Source: Pseudomonas peli
GTDB lineage: Bacteria > Pseudomonadota > Gammaproteobacteria > Pseudomonadales > Pseudomonadaceae
Direction of reading: 5' to 3'
Assembly (NCBI RefSeq): GCF_900099645.1
Contig: NZ_FMTL01000001.1
Location: 806,001-870,000, forward strand
DNA length: 64,000 bases
The position numbers and the translations under genes were made by a program. Of the stretch, positions 9,117-17,254 are shown one piece after another. Every line of letters begins with the position of its first letter. Within the stretch, counting starts at the first letter, position 1. The notes below the pieces were generated by a model. The model did no database searches. It saw only the letters and a list, made by a program, of their open reading frames with translations, and was not told the DNA's origin.

Positions 9117-10547
9117 CTACAGGGCATAACGCTGGCGTAACTGTTCTGCATGATCGCGCCACGCCAACAAAATAGCTTGTTGTGCCGAATCACTCTCTGG
9201 AAGAACGTCCGCAAGTGCTTGGTTGAACTGTTCAAGCGTATTCGGGGCACCGTATTCGGGCTGGGTCAGACGTTGCTGACAAAATGTTCGCCAACGTTGT
9301 TGCTCCTCAACACTCAACGTCGCGGTAAAGTTTCGCGCGCGGTATCGAAATAACAGCTCCGGCAAACGCCCATCATCAAATGGCCAAACTGCCTCGGCCA
9401 AACGCTGCGGTTCGGCACGCCTTACCTGCTCACACAGTCGGCGATCGCGATCGCCAATAAAGCCCTCATATAACTGCTGCTCAGGGTCTTGATTGGCGGC
9501 GAACTGCTCTTCGGCATACACCTGCACCAGTTTTTCCTGCCACTGCCCAGGACTACTGCGTAATTGTTCGGCTTGTGCCTGATATGCTGACACATCGAGC
9601 TGCAGACGCTGAATATCCTCGGCGCGCAATACATTCATCGGAGCAACAACGGGACAACGGTTGATATGCAGCAACTTCAGCGGTACCGGCAACTCGCCGT
9701 CGGCCAATTGATCGCGACGGGTGTACAGGCGCGTACGTAATGTTTCAGCTGACTCATTGAGCAGCGGCGAGATATCGGCCTGCAGATCACAAACAATCAA
9801 CGCATTGCGATTACGCGGATGCCAAGCCAACGGCAAGACCACCGCCAGGTAATGCCGCGCACCGGCATAACGCCCGGAGATATGCACCAACGGCTGCAAC
9901 AGGCGTATTTGATCCTGCACCCGCTGTTTACTGCGCAGTTGATACAGGTAGTCATAGAGTTTGCGCTGCTTGTTGCGCAGCAAGCGCGCCAGAGCGATGG
10001 TTGCTCGCACATCGGACAGCGCGTCGTGGGCCTGGCCATGCTCGATGCCGTTGGCCGCAGTCAGACGCTCCAGTTTGAGCGTCACCCGCCCCTCTTCTTC
10101 CGGCCAGACGATGCCTTCCGGGCGCAATGCGTAGGCCGTACGCACCAGGTCGATCAGATCCCAGCGGCTATTGCCGCCCTGCCATTCACGAGCGTAGGGA
10201 TCGAAGAAGTTGCGATATAGGCTGTAACGCGTCACCTCATCATCGAAACGCAGGCTGTTGTAGCCCACCCCGCAGGTGCCCGGCTGCGACAACTCGGCAT
10301 GCACACGGCTCATAAATTCGGCTTCATTCAGGCCATGCTGCGCCAGCTTGCTCGGGGTAATTCCGGTCACCAGGCAAGCTGCCGGATGCGGCAGGATGTC
10401 GTCGCTGGGCTGGCAGTAGATGTTCAGCGGCTCAGCAATTTCATTAAGGTCTTCATCGGTGCGAATCCCCGCGACCTGCAGCGGCCGGTCGCGCCGTGGG
10501 TCAATACCGGTGGTTTCGTAGTCGTACCAAAAGAGGCTGGAAGTCAC
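9117..10547 (-). CDS. sbcB: exodeoxyribonuclease I
   Basis: 476 residues, the normal size for Exo I. This single-strand-specific 3'-to-5' exonuclease acts in recombination and mismatch repair. The DEDDh exonuclease core begins with WYDYETTGIDPRRDRPLQVA (catalytic Asp/Glu near residues 9-11), and the HDALSDVRATIALARLL motif near 180 supplies the catalytic His and Asp. The SH3-like and helical C-terminal extensions specific to ExoI follow. Single gene facing mvaT tail to tail. Confidence 0.95.
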   Translation of the reverse strand: MTSSLFWYDYETTGIDPRRDRPLQVAGIRTDEDLNEIAEPLNIYCQPSDDILPHPAACLVTGITPSKLAQHGLNEAEFMSRVHAELSQPGTCGVGYNSLRFDDEVTRYSLYRNFFDPYAREWQGGNSRWDLIDLVRTAYALRPEGIVWPEEEGRVTLKLERLTAANGIEHGQAHDALSDVRATIALARLLRNKQRKLYDYLYQLRSKQRVQDQIRLLQPLVHISGRYAGARHYLAVVLPLAWHPRNRNALIVCDLQADISPLLNESAETLRTRLYTRRDQLADGELPVPLKLLHINRCPVVAPMNVLRAEDIQRLQLDVSAYQAQAEQLRSSPGQWQEKLVQVYAEEQFAANQDPEQQLYEGFIGDRDRRLCEQVRRAEPQRLAEAVWPFDDGRLPELLFRYRARNFTATLSVEEQQRWRTFCQQRLTQPEYGAPNTLEQFNQALADVLPESDSAQQAILLAWRDHAEQLRQRYAL

Positions 10548-10718
10548 AGTTATGTCCTGATGCTGAGGCGCAGGCAGTCTACCACCCCGTCAGCATCACG
10601 CAGACAAGCGCAGAACCTTGCGCCAGCGCACGCCGCACGTGGGGTCTGTGCCTTGTAGGGCACCCTGGCGGAGACTAAAGTGGGAAGCCCGATTAACCAC
10701 TCTGAACAAGGACGCCCC

Positions 10719-11480
10719 ATGAGTGAGATCAACCCCAGCAATCCCTACGCCGCTCCAGCCAGTGCACTGCAAGAAGCGCCGCGCGACAGCCAGGTGCCCA
10801 GCATCGAAGAAGCCCTGAGCCGTGGCTACGACTTCACCATTAGTGACCTGCTCAGCGAAGCCTGGCAACGGGTAAAAGGCACCAAGGGCATCATCATCGG
10901 TGGTTTTCTGGTGTTCTACGCCGTACTGCTGACTGCATCCTTCCTGATTGGCGGATTCTTCGGCCTGCTGGGCGTGGTCAGCGACAGCCCAATGCTCGCG
11001 GTCGTGGCCGAACTGGTCATCGGCATTCTGGCTTCGGCCCTGGCTTATCCCTTTATGGCTGGGATCAATATGATCGGTATCCGTCGCGCCGCCGACCAAC
11101 CGATCAGCTTCAATGACATTTTCAGTCACTTCGGCCGCACCGTGCCGCTAGTGATCACCGCGATTATCAGCATGCTGCTGATCTACCTCGGCATGTTCCT
11201 GTTGATCATTCCCGGCCTGTACCTGGCCATCGCTTATATGCTGGCCATTCCGCTGGTGGTGGAGCGCGGCCTGACGCCGTGGCAAGCCCTGGAAGCCTCG
11301 CGCAAGGCGATTACCCAGCACTGGTTCAAGGTGTTCGGCTTGTTCCTGCTGCTGGGCCTGATCACGCTTATAAGCGCTATTCCGCTCGGTATTGGTCTGG
11401 TGTGGAGCATTCCGCTGTTTGTCATCGCCATGGGCGTGCTCTATCGCACCATCTTCGGTGTACTGCCCGCGCCGCAATAA
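10719..11480 (+). CDS. multi-pass membrane protein, first gene of the MoxR/DUF58 cluster
   Basis: 253 residues. The start at ATG 10719 is preceded by AAGGA; the upstream in-frame ATG at 10680 lacks support. A cytoplasmic N-terminal segment (NPYAAPASALQEAP) resembles the NPY.AP motif seen at the start of several uncharacterised inner-membrane proteins. About six hydrophobic segments follow, including IIIGGFLVFYAVLL and PLVITAIISMLLIYLG. The segment LTPWQALEASRKAITQHWFK is typical of this membrane-protein group. It lies 101 bp upstream of the RDD gene on the same strand, so cluster membership is likely but not certain. Confidence 0.75.
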   Translation: MSEINPSNPYAAPASALQEAPRDSQVPSIEEALSRGYDFTISDLLSEAWQRVKGTKGIIIGGFLVFYAVLLTASFLIGGFFGLLGVVSDSPMLAVVAELVIGILASALAYPFMAGINMIGIRRAADQPISFNDIFSHFGRTVPLVITAIISMLLIYLGMFLLIIPGLYLAIAYMLAIPLVVERGLTPWQALEASRKAITQHWFKVFGLFLLLGLITLISAIPLGIGLVWSIPLFVIAMGVLYRTIFGVLPAPQ

Positions 11481-11581
11481 TCCTGACTAAATAACCCCGC
11501 TGCGCCGGTTCAGATCACTGAGCCGGTTGCTTCCCTGCCTGCTGCTGGCTAGCATCGGGCTTTCCTCGACGCAGTCTGCCG

Positions 11582-12304
11582 ATGTCGCCCACGCCAACCC
11601 CTGCTTCAGTCGCCGCTCGCCCGCTGCTGGATACCCGCTATAAGGTGGAAACACCGGAAGGCATCGACCTGATCCTGCGCCCAGCTGGGGTAGTGCCGCG
11701 CGCGTTGGCATTTAGCATTGACCTGCTGATTCGCGGTGCGCTGCTCGGCGCATTGTTTGCCGTGCTGGCGTTGCTCGGCCAGTTCGGTATGGGCCTGGGC
11801 ACCATCCTGCTGTTTCTGGTGACCTGGTGGTACATGGTGCTGTTTGAGGTGCTCAACCAGGGCCGCTCACCGGGCAAGCAGATGATGGGCCTGCGGGTGA
11901 TTCATGATGACGGCACGCCAATTGGCTGGACCGCCTCGCTTACGCGCAATTTGCTGCGTTTCGTCGACATCCTGCCGTTTGGCTACACCCTGGGTATTCT
12001 CAGCTGCCTGAATCACCCAGCGTTCAAACGCCTCGGCGATATCGCCGCCGGCACCTTGGTGGTTTACCGCGATAACGCCCCAGCAGCACCCGAGCTACCG
12101 CAAGCCGAGCCCATCCGTGCACCGTTCAGCATGAGCCTGAGTGAGCAGCGCGCCCTGCTCAGCTTTGCCGAGCGAGCGCAGAGTCTATCCAGTGCACGGC
12201 GTCAGGAGCTGGCAAGCATTCTTGCCGAGCCCTTGCAGGTACCTGCTGAGCTGGCCGAACAGCAGATCCACGGGATTGCCCGTGGCTTGTTGGGGCCGAC
12301 ATGA
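11582..12304 (+). CDS. RDD-family membrane protein
   Basis: 240 residues. After a short Pro-rich N terminus comes an RDD domain: PRALAFSIDLLIRGALLG (the R...D of TM1), a second TM, then NQGRSPGKQMMGLRVIHDDG and a third TM with the late LGDIAAGTLVVYRDN. This is the standard RDD layout of two to three TMs with conserved Arg and Asp residues. A cytoplasmic tail of about 70 residues follows. Its stop overlaps the start of the SpoIIM-like gene (ATGA at 12301), indicating translational coupling. The ribosome-binding site of this gene is weak. RDD function is poorly defined; some members are transport-related. Confidence 0.85.
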   Translation: MSPTPTPASVAARPLLDTRYKVETPEGIDLILRPAGVVPRALAFSIDLLIRGALLGALFAVLALLGQFGMGLGTILLFLVTWWYMVLFEVLNQGRSPGKQMMGLRVIHDDGTPIGWTASLTRNLLRFVDILPFGYTLGILSCLNHPAFKRLGDIAAGTLVVYRDNAPAAPELPQAEPIRAPFSMSLSEQRALLSFAERAQSLSSARRQELASILAEPLQVPAELAEQQIHGIARGLLGPT

Positions 12305-13281
12305 AACAGAGCCTGTTTGAACACCAGCACCAAGCCGAGTGGCAAGCCTTTAATGCGCAGCTAGAAGCCATTGAGCGCGGCAAGGCCGATAGCCAGCAAT
12401 GCAAGGCCTTTGCCGCCAACTACCGCAGCCTGTGCCAGCACCTAGCCCTGGCCCAGAGCCGGGGCTATAGCAGCCACCTGATCGAGCAATTGCAGCTGCT
12501 GGCCATGCGCGGCCATCAGCAGTTTTATCGCCATCGCAGCCCACTGGGGGCGCAACTGCTCGGCTTTATCCTGGCTGGATTTCCACGCCTGGTGCGCGCC
12601 GAGTGGCGTTTTGTCGTGGTCGCCAGCCTGCTGTTTTTCGGCAGCCTGCTGCTGATGGGCACGCTGGTGTATCACTTCCCCGACCTAGTCTACGGGGTGA
12701 TGGCGACTGACCAGGTCGGCGAGATGGAAAAGATGTACGACCCCGACGCCAGGCGCATCGGCCGCTTCAGCGAACGCGACTCCGGCGATGACTGGATGAT
12801 GTTCGGCTACTACATCATGAACAACATCGGCATCGCCTTTCAGACCTTTGCCAGCGGCTTGCTGTTTGGCCTGGGCAGCCTGTTCTTCCTGCTGTTCAAC
12901 GGCCTGATGATTGGTGCGGTGGCCGGCCACCTGACGCAAATCGGCTACGGTGAAACCTTCTGGTCGTTCGTCATCGGCCACGGTTCTTTCGAACTCACCG
13001 CCATTGCCCTGGCCGGCGCGGCAGGCCTGAAGCTCGGTTGGGCACTGCTGGTTCCCGGCCGCCTGCCACGTGGTGAAGCCCTGCGCATAGCGGCGGGCAT
13101 TAGCGTGCGGCTGGTCGGCGGGGTGATCGTATTTCTGCTGCTGGCGGCGTTTATCGAGGCCTACTGGTCATCCATGGACCTGGCCAGCCCCGCGATCAAA
13201 TATGCAGTCGGCGCTGGTCTTTGGCTGCTGGTGCTGGCTTATCTCCTCCTGGCTGGCCGAGGTGCACATGCGCCTGACTGA
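12301..13281 (+). CDS. stage II sporulation protein M (SpoIIM)-like membrane protein
   Basis: 326 residues. The N-terminal ~90 residues are soluble and helical. Then come about five membrane segments with the SpoIIM/DUF95 signatures: YYIMNNIGIAFQTFASGLLFG, FNGLMIGAVAGHLTQIGYGETFWSFVIGHGSFELTAIALAGAAGL (read as several motifs) and a C-terminal TM. In sporulating Firmicutes SpoIIM is part of the DMP peptidoglycan remodelling complex. In non-sporulating bacteria the family commonly sits with RDD, MoxR and DUF58 genes, as here. Starts on the ATGA overlap with the RDD gene and overlaps the next gene by 14 bp. Confidence 0.85.
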   Translation: MKQSLFEHQHQAEWQAFNAQLEAIERGKADSQQCKAFAANYRSLCQHLALAQSRGYSSHLIEQLQLLAMRGHQQFYRHRSPLGAQLLGFILAGFPRLVRAEWRFVVVASLLFFGSLLLMGTLVYHFPDLVYGVMATDQVGEMEKMYDPDARRIGRFSERDSGDDWMMFGYYIMNNIGIAFQTFASGLLFGLGSLFFLLFNGLMIGAVAGHLTQIGYGETFWSFVIGHGSFELTAIALAGAAGLKLGWALLVPGRLPRGEALRIAAGISVRLVGGVIVFLLLAAFIEAYWSSMDLASPAIKYAVGAGLWLLVLAYLLLAGRGAHAPD

Positions 13282-14857
13282 TGCCAGCGTCGCCATCCGC
13301 CCTCGTAGCGTCTGGGAAGCCGTCGACCTCGGCGTGTTGCTGGCCAAACAGCATGCTGGCCTGTTGATGCTCAGTTGGGCCTTGGTCACCGTGCCGATTT
13401 TCGCCCTGCTGTGCCTACTGCTGTGGGATTACCCAAGCATTGCTGTGCTGATTTTCTGGTGGCTGAAACCGGCTTACGAACGCCTGCCACTGTATATCCT
13501 CTCGCATGCACTGTTCGGCGCTACGCCAAGCCTCAAGCAGGCGCTAAAAGCCCTGCTCGGCCTGCTCAAACCGCAACTTCTGGCCAGCCTGACCTGGCGC
13601 CGGCTAAGCCCCACACGCAGCTTCGACCTGCCGGTGATGCAGCTGGAAGGCCTGTCCGGCAAGGCGCGCAGCCAGCGTCTGATCGTCCTCGGCCAGCGCG
13701 ATGCCGGCGGCGCCAGCTGGCTCACCATCGTCGGTGTGCACCTGGAAATGGCGCTGTGGTTCGGCATCATCAGCTTCGTCTACATGCTGCTGCCGGCGCA
13801 GATTGAGCTGGACTGGACCTGGGACAGCCTGATCAATGCGGCGTCTGGCGAGTGGCTATGGCTGGAACATCTGTCCAACCTGACCTACGTTCTGCTGCTG
13901 ATCCTCTGGGAACCGATCTACGTCGCCTGCGGCTTCACCCTCTACCTGAATCGCCGCACTGCTCTGGAAGCCTGGGACATCGAACTGGTCTTCCGCCAGC
14001 TACGCCAGCGCCTGACGGGCGTGGCTTATGCCCTGCTGCTGGGCTGCGGCCTGCTGTTGATGCAGCTGCCAAACAGCGCCATGGCCTCCGATACCCCAAC
14101 CGCAACTGCAAGCAGCTGCCCGCTGCCGGTTGAAGACCCCATGGGGCCAGAAGCCGACCGCCTGCTCAAGCAGCCGCTGACCAGCGCCGAAGCGCAAAAA
14201 AGCATAGGCCAGCTGCTCGATCAGCCGCCCTTCGAGTACCGTGAAACCGTCACCCGTTGGCGCCTCGGCGAAGAGCCCAAGGAGCCGAGCGAGGAAGACG
14301 CCAAGGCCCTGATCGAACTGCTGGAAAAGTTCTTCAAACTTACCGAATTCTGGAAAAGCGTCGATGCTGTGGCGCTGTTCTTCGAGGTGCTGCTGTGGGT
14401 CGCGCTGTTCAGCCTGATCGCCTGGCTACAGTGGCGCTACCGTGATTGGCTGAGCGCCTTTGCCGGTCGCCTGCGTTTGCCGCAAGTCCGTACCTATCAG
14501 CCACCTGAACAGCTATTTGGCCTGGAAGTGGCGCCACAAAGCCTGCCAGCGGATATCCCCGGTGAAGTCGAAAAACTCTGGGATGAACAGCCACGCGCCG
14601 CCCTCGGCCTGCTTTACCGCGCCCTGCTCAGCCGCATGTTGCACGAACAGCGCCTGCCGCTGAAAAAGTCGCACACCGAAGCCGAAGTGCTGCAACTGGT
14701 GCAGGCGCTGCAGCAGAAAGACCTCAGCCACTTCAGCCAGGCTCTGACCCGCCACTGGCAGAACCTCGCCTACGGCCATCGACTGCCGCCCGCGGCACTC
14801 AAACAGGGCCTGTGCAATGCCTGGCGACGCCTGTTCGAACAAGGGGCGCAGGCATGA
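13268..14857 (+). CDS. membrane protein with C-terminal DUF4129 domain
   Basis: 529 residues from ATG 13268 (preceded by GAGGTG), overlapping the SpoIIM-like gene by 14 bp. Membrane segments occur in the first ~300 residues, including LLMLSWALVTVPIFALLCLL and LTGVAYALLLGCGLLLMQL. A periplasmic loop follows, then a TM near residues 380-400 (ALFFEVLLWVALFSLIAWL). The cytoplasmic end matches DUF4129 (AALGLLYRALLSRMLHEQRL, then TEAEVLQLV). DUF4129 domains are typical partners of MoxR, DUF58 and DUF4350 and have been compared with transglutaminase-associated domains. Its stop overlaps the DUF4350 start. Confidence 0.8.
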   Translation: MRLTDASVAIRPRSVWEAVDLGVLLAKQHAGLLMLSWALVTVPIFALLCLLLWDYPSIAVLIFWWLKPAYERLPLYILSHALFGATPSLKQALKALLGLLKPQLLASLTWRRLSPTRSFDLPVMQLEGLSGKARSQRLIVLGQRDAGGASWLTIVGVHLEMALWFGIISFVYMLLPAQIELDWTWDSLINAASGEWLWLEHLSNLTYVLLLILWEPIYVACGFTLYLNRRTALEAWDIELVFRQLRQRLTGVAYALLLGCGLLLMQLPNSAMASDTPTATASSCPLPVEDPMGPEADRLLKQPLTSAEAQKSIGQLLDQPPFEYRETVTRWRLGEEPKEPSEEDAKALIELLEKFFKLTEFWKSVDAVALFFEVLLWVALFSLIAWLQWRYRDWLSAFAGRLRLPQVRTYQPPEQLFGLEVAPQSLPADIPGEVEKLWDEQPRAALGLLYRALLSRMLHEQRLPLKKSHTEAEVLQLVQALQQKDLSHFSQALTRHWQNLAYGHRLPPAALKQGLCNAWRRLFEQGAQA

Positions 14858-16101
14858 ACCGGCGTCTCCAGTTCCTCCTCGGTGCCGGTCTATTGCTGGT
14901 GGTCGGTCTGCTCGGCATCTACTTGCTGGGCAAACTCACGCCCTATGAAGAGATCCTCGAGCACGGCCCCGCACCCGAGGCCCGAGCCAACCCTTATCTC
15001 GCTGCCGAGCATTTCCTGCGCAAACAGGGCCTGCAGGTACAACGTGCCGATGGCCTGGAGGTCATGAAGGATCTGCCGAGCGCCGGGCAAACCCTGCTGC
15101 TGCTCGGCGACCGCAACCGCATGACGCCCAAGCAGGCCGAACGCCTGCTGGCCTGGACGGCCAAAGGCGGCCACCTGCTGTTTGTCGCCGAGCGGCTGTG
15201 GGATGAAGAGGAAGGCAAAAGCGGCGATCTGCTGCTCGACAGCCTGGGCATCCAGCAATACGAAAGCGAAGAACTCGACGAGGACGCCAGCGAAGCAGCG
15301 CAAGAAGACGCCTCGACTGAGGACACGGCCGACGCTGAGCCGCAGGCTGAAGCGGAAGCTGCGGCAGAGGCAACCACAGGTTCAAACAATGCCTACCCGG
15401 AGTTGACCCAACTGTATCTGGAAAACGAAGAGGCGCCGGCCTACTTCAACTTCGACACCGACTTTCACCTCTACGATTCCGCAAACCGTGCCCACGCCTG
15501 GGCCAACAGCGACGCCGCCACCCATCTGTTGCAGCTCTATCATGGCGATGGCCTGATCAGCGTGGTCAGCGACAGCTGGATCTGGCAGAACCAAGGCATC
15601 GGCGAATACGACAACGCCTGGCTGCTCTGGTACATGACCCAGGACAGCCAGGTCACCCTGCTCTACCGCGCGGACCGCGATGACCTGTTCAGCCTGCTGC
15701 TTGAGCACTTCCCCCAGGCATTGGTTGCACTCGTGCTGTTACTGGCATTCGGCCTATGGCATCTGGGCATGCGCCAAGGCCCGCTGCTGTTGCCCGCCAG
15801 CCGCAATCGCCGCCAACTGCAGGAACACCTGCGCGGTAGCGCTGACTTCCTCCTGCGCCACAACGGTCAGCACAGCCTGTTGCAAGGTTTGCAACAAGAC
15901 ATCCAGCGCCGCGCGCGGCATCGTCACCCCGGTTTCGAACGCCTCGCGGTGGCCGAGCAGTGGCAGGTGCTGAGCCGCCTGACCCGCCAGCCATCCAGCG
16001 TTATCAGCCAAGCCATGCGGCCGCTGCCCAAGCAGCGCCTGGCCGCCGCCGACTTCACCCGCCAGGTCGCCAACCTGCAAACCCTCAGGAATGCCCTATG
16101 A
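14854..16101 (+). CDS. DUF4350 protein with single-pass N and C anchors
   Basis: 415 residues, starting on an ATGA overlap with the DUF4129 gene. TM1 lies at about 4-27. The DUF4350 core follows: a segment with ANPYLAAEHFLRKQGLQVQR, then a Rossmann-like stretch (TLLLLGDRNRMTPKQAERLLAWTAKGGHLL). A second TM lies near residue 292 (ALVALVLLLAFGLWHLGM), and the cytoplasmic tail carries basic helices. Unusually, an insertion of about 45 residues near 140-185 is almost purely acidic and Ala-rich. The family accompanies MoxR/DUF58 systems; its biochemical role is unknown. Confidence 0.8.
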   Translation: MNRRLQFLLGAGLLLVVGLLGIYLLGKLTPYEEILEHGPAPEARANPYLAAEHFLRKQGLQVQRADGLEVMKDLPSAGQTLLLLGDRNRMTPKQAERLLAWTAKGGHLLFVAERLWDEEEGKSGDLLLDSLGIQQYESEELDEDASEAAQEDASTEDTADAEPQAEAEAAAEATTGSNNAYPELTQLYLENEEAPAYFNFDTDFHLYDSANRAHAWANSDAATHLLQLYHGDGLISVVSDSWIWQNQGIGEYDNAWLLWYMTQDSQVTLLYRADRDDLFSLLLEHFPQALVALVLLLAFGLWHLGMRQGPLLLPASRNRRQLQEHLRGSADFLLRHNGQHSLLQGLQQDIQRRARHRHPGFERLAVAEQWQVLSRLTRQPSSVISQAMRPLPKQRLAAADFTRQVANLQTLRNAL

Positions 16102-17210
16102 CGAGCGAACACACACCCGAACAGCCAGACAGCGACATCGAGTCAACCCCTGTCGCCGCTGAAACCGTCGAAGCTGCGGCCACCGAAACGCCTGTACCGG
16201 CCCCAGCACCAGCTGCCCCGGCAGCCGCAGCTGCAGCTGCCAACCCGAATGCGCAGCGCCAGCGCGCCAGCCAGTTGGCTCAGGCGCTGCGTGCGGAGTT
16301 GCAGAAAGCCCTGATCGGCCAGACGGCGGTGATTTATGACGTGCTCAGCGCCCTGATTGCCGGCGGCCATGTGCTGGTCGAAGGCGTTCCCGGCCTTGGC
16401 AAGACGCTGCTGGTGCGTGCCCTGGCACGCTGCTTTGGCGGCGAGTTCGCGCGCATCCAGTTCACCCCAGATCTGATGCCCAGCGACGTCACCGGCCACG
16501 CCGTGTATGACCTGCAGAGCGAGCAGTTCAAGCTGCGCAAGGGCCCGGTATTCACCAACCTGCTGCTGGCGGATGAAATCAACCGCGCCCCGGCCAAGAC
16601 CCAGGCGGCGTTGCTGGAAGTCATGCAGGAACGTCAGGTGACCCTGGAAGGCCGCGCGCTGAATGTGCCGTTGCCGTTTATGGTGCTGGCCACGCAGAAC
16701 CCGATTGAGCAGGAAGGCACCTACCCGCTGCCGGAAGCCGAGCTCGACCGCTTTATGCTCAAGCTGCGCATGGATTACCCCGAGCAGAGCGAAGAGCTGA
16801 ACATGGTTCGCCAGGTGGCGCGCTCAAGCAAAGCCGACATGCTCGAAGTCACCCCGCTGCGCACCCTGCTGCAGGCCCGCGATGTACTGGCGTTGCAGAA
16901 GATCGCCAGCGACCTGCCGATTGATGAGCAGGTGCTCGACTACGCTGTGCGCATCGCCCGCGCCACCCGCACCTGGCCTGGCCTGGCCATAGGCGCCGGG
17001 CCGCGCGCATCGATTGCCCTGGTACGCTGCGGCCGCGCCCGAGCGCTGCTGCGCGGCGGTGATTTCGTGCTGCCAGATGACATCAAGGGTTGCGCCCTGG
17101 CCGTACTGCGCCACCGCGTGCGGCTGTCGCCGGAGTTGGATATCGAAGGCCTGTCGGTGGATCAGGTGCTGCAACAGCTGCTCGACCAGGTTCCGGCACC
17201 GCGCCTATGA
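16098..17210 (+). CDS. MoxR-family AAA+ ATPase
   Basis: 370 residues, starting on an ATGA overlap with the DUF4350 gene. The N terminus (~55 residues) is low-complexity, rich in Ala, Pro and Glu. The AAA+ core has Walker A GVPGLGKT (about 96-103), Walker B LLLADEINRAPAKTQ (about 155) and the sensor and helix-2 insert region ATQNPIEQEGTYPLPEAELDRFMLKLRMDYP (quoted in parts). The C-terminal lid contains IGAGPRASIAL. MoxR ATPases act as chaperones that mature or remodel partners, usually with a vWA-type protein; the partner here should be the downstream DUF58 protein. Confidence 0.92.
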   Translation: MTSEHTPEQPDSDIESTPVAAETVEAAATETPVPAPAPAAPAAAAAAANPNAQRQRASQLAQALRAELQKALIGQTAVIYDVLSALIAGGHVLVEGVPGLGKTLLVRALARCFGGEFARIQFTPDLMPSDVTGHAVYDLQSEQFKLRKGPVFTNLLLADEINRAPAKTQAALLEVMQERQVTLEGRALNVPLPFMVLATQNPIEQEGTYPLPEAELDRFMLKLRMDYPEQSEELNMVRQVARSSKADMLEVTPLRTLLQARDVLALQKIASDLPIDEQVLDYAVRIARATRTWPGLAIGAGPRASIALVRCGRARALLRGGDFVLPDDIKGCALAVLRHRVRLSPELDIEGLSVDQVLQQLLDQVPAPRL

Positions 17211-17254
17211 CCCGCAATTGGCAAAAGCCCGCATTGAAAGGCGCTCTCGCATGA
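17207..17254 (+). CDS. possible 15-codon bridging mini-ORF between moxR and DUF58
   Basis: ATG at 17207 overlaps the moxR stop (ATGA 17207-17210) and the reading frame ends at TGA 17252-17254, which overlaps the DUF58 start (ATGA 17251-17254). The peptide would be MTRNWQKPALKGALA. The 40-bp gap between two otherwise ATGA-linked genes is thus itself bridged by ATGA overlaps. It could couple translation of the DUF58 gene to moxR. Whether it is translated cannot be decided from one sequence. Confidence 0.3.
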   Translation: MTRNWQKPALKGALA

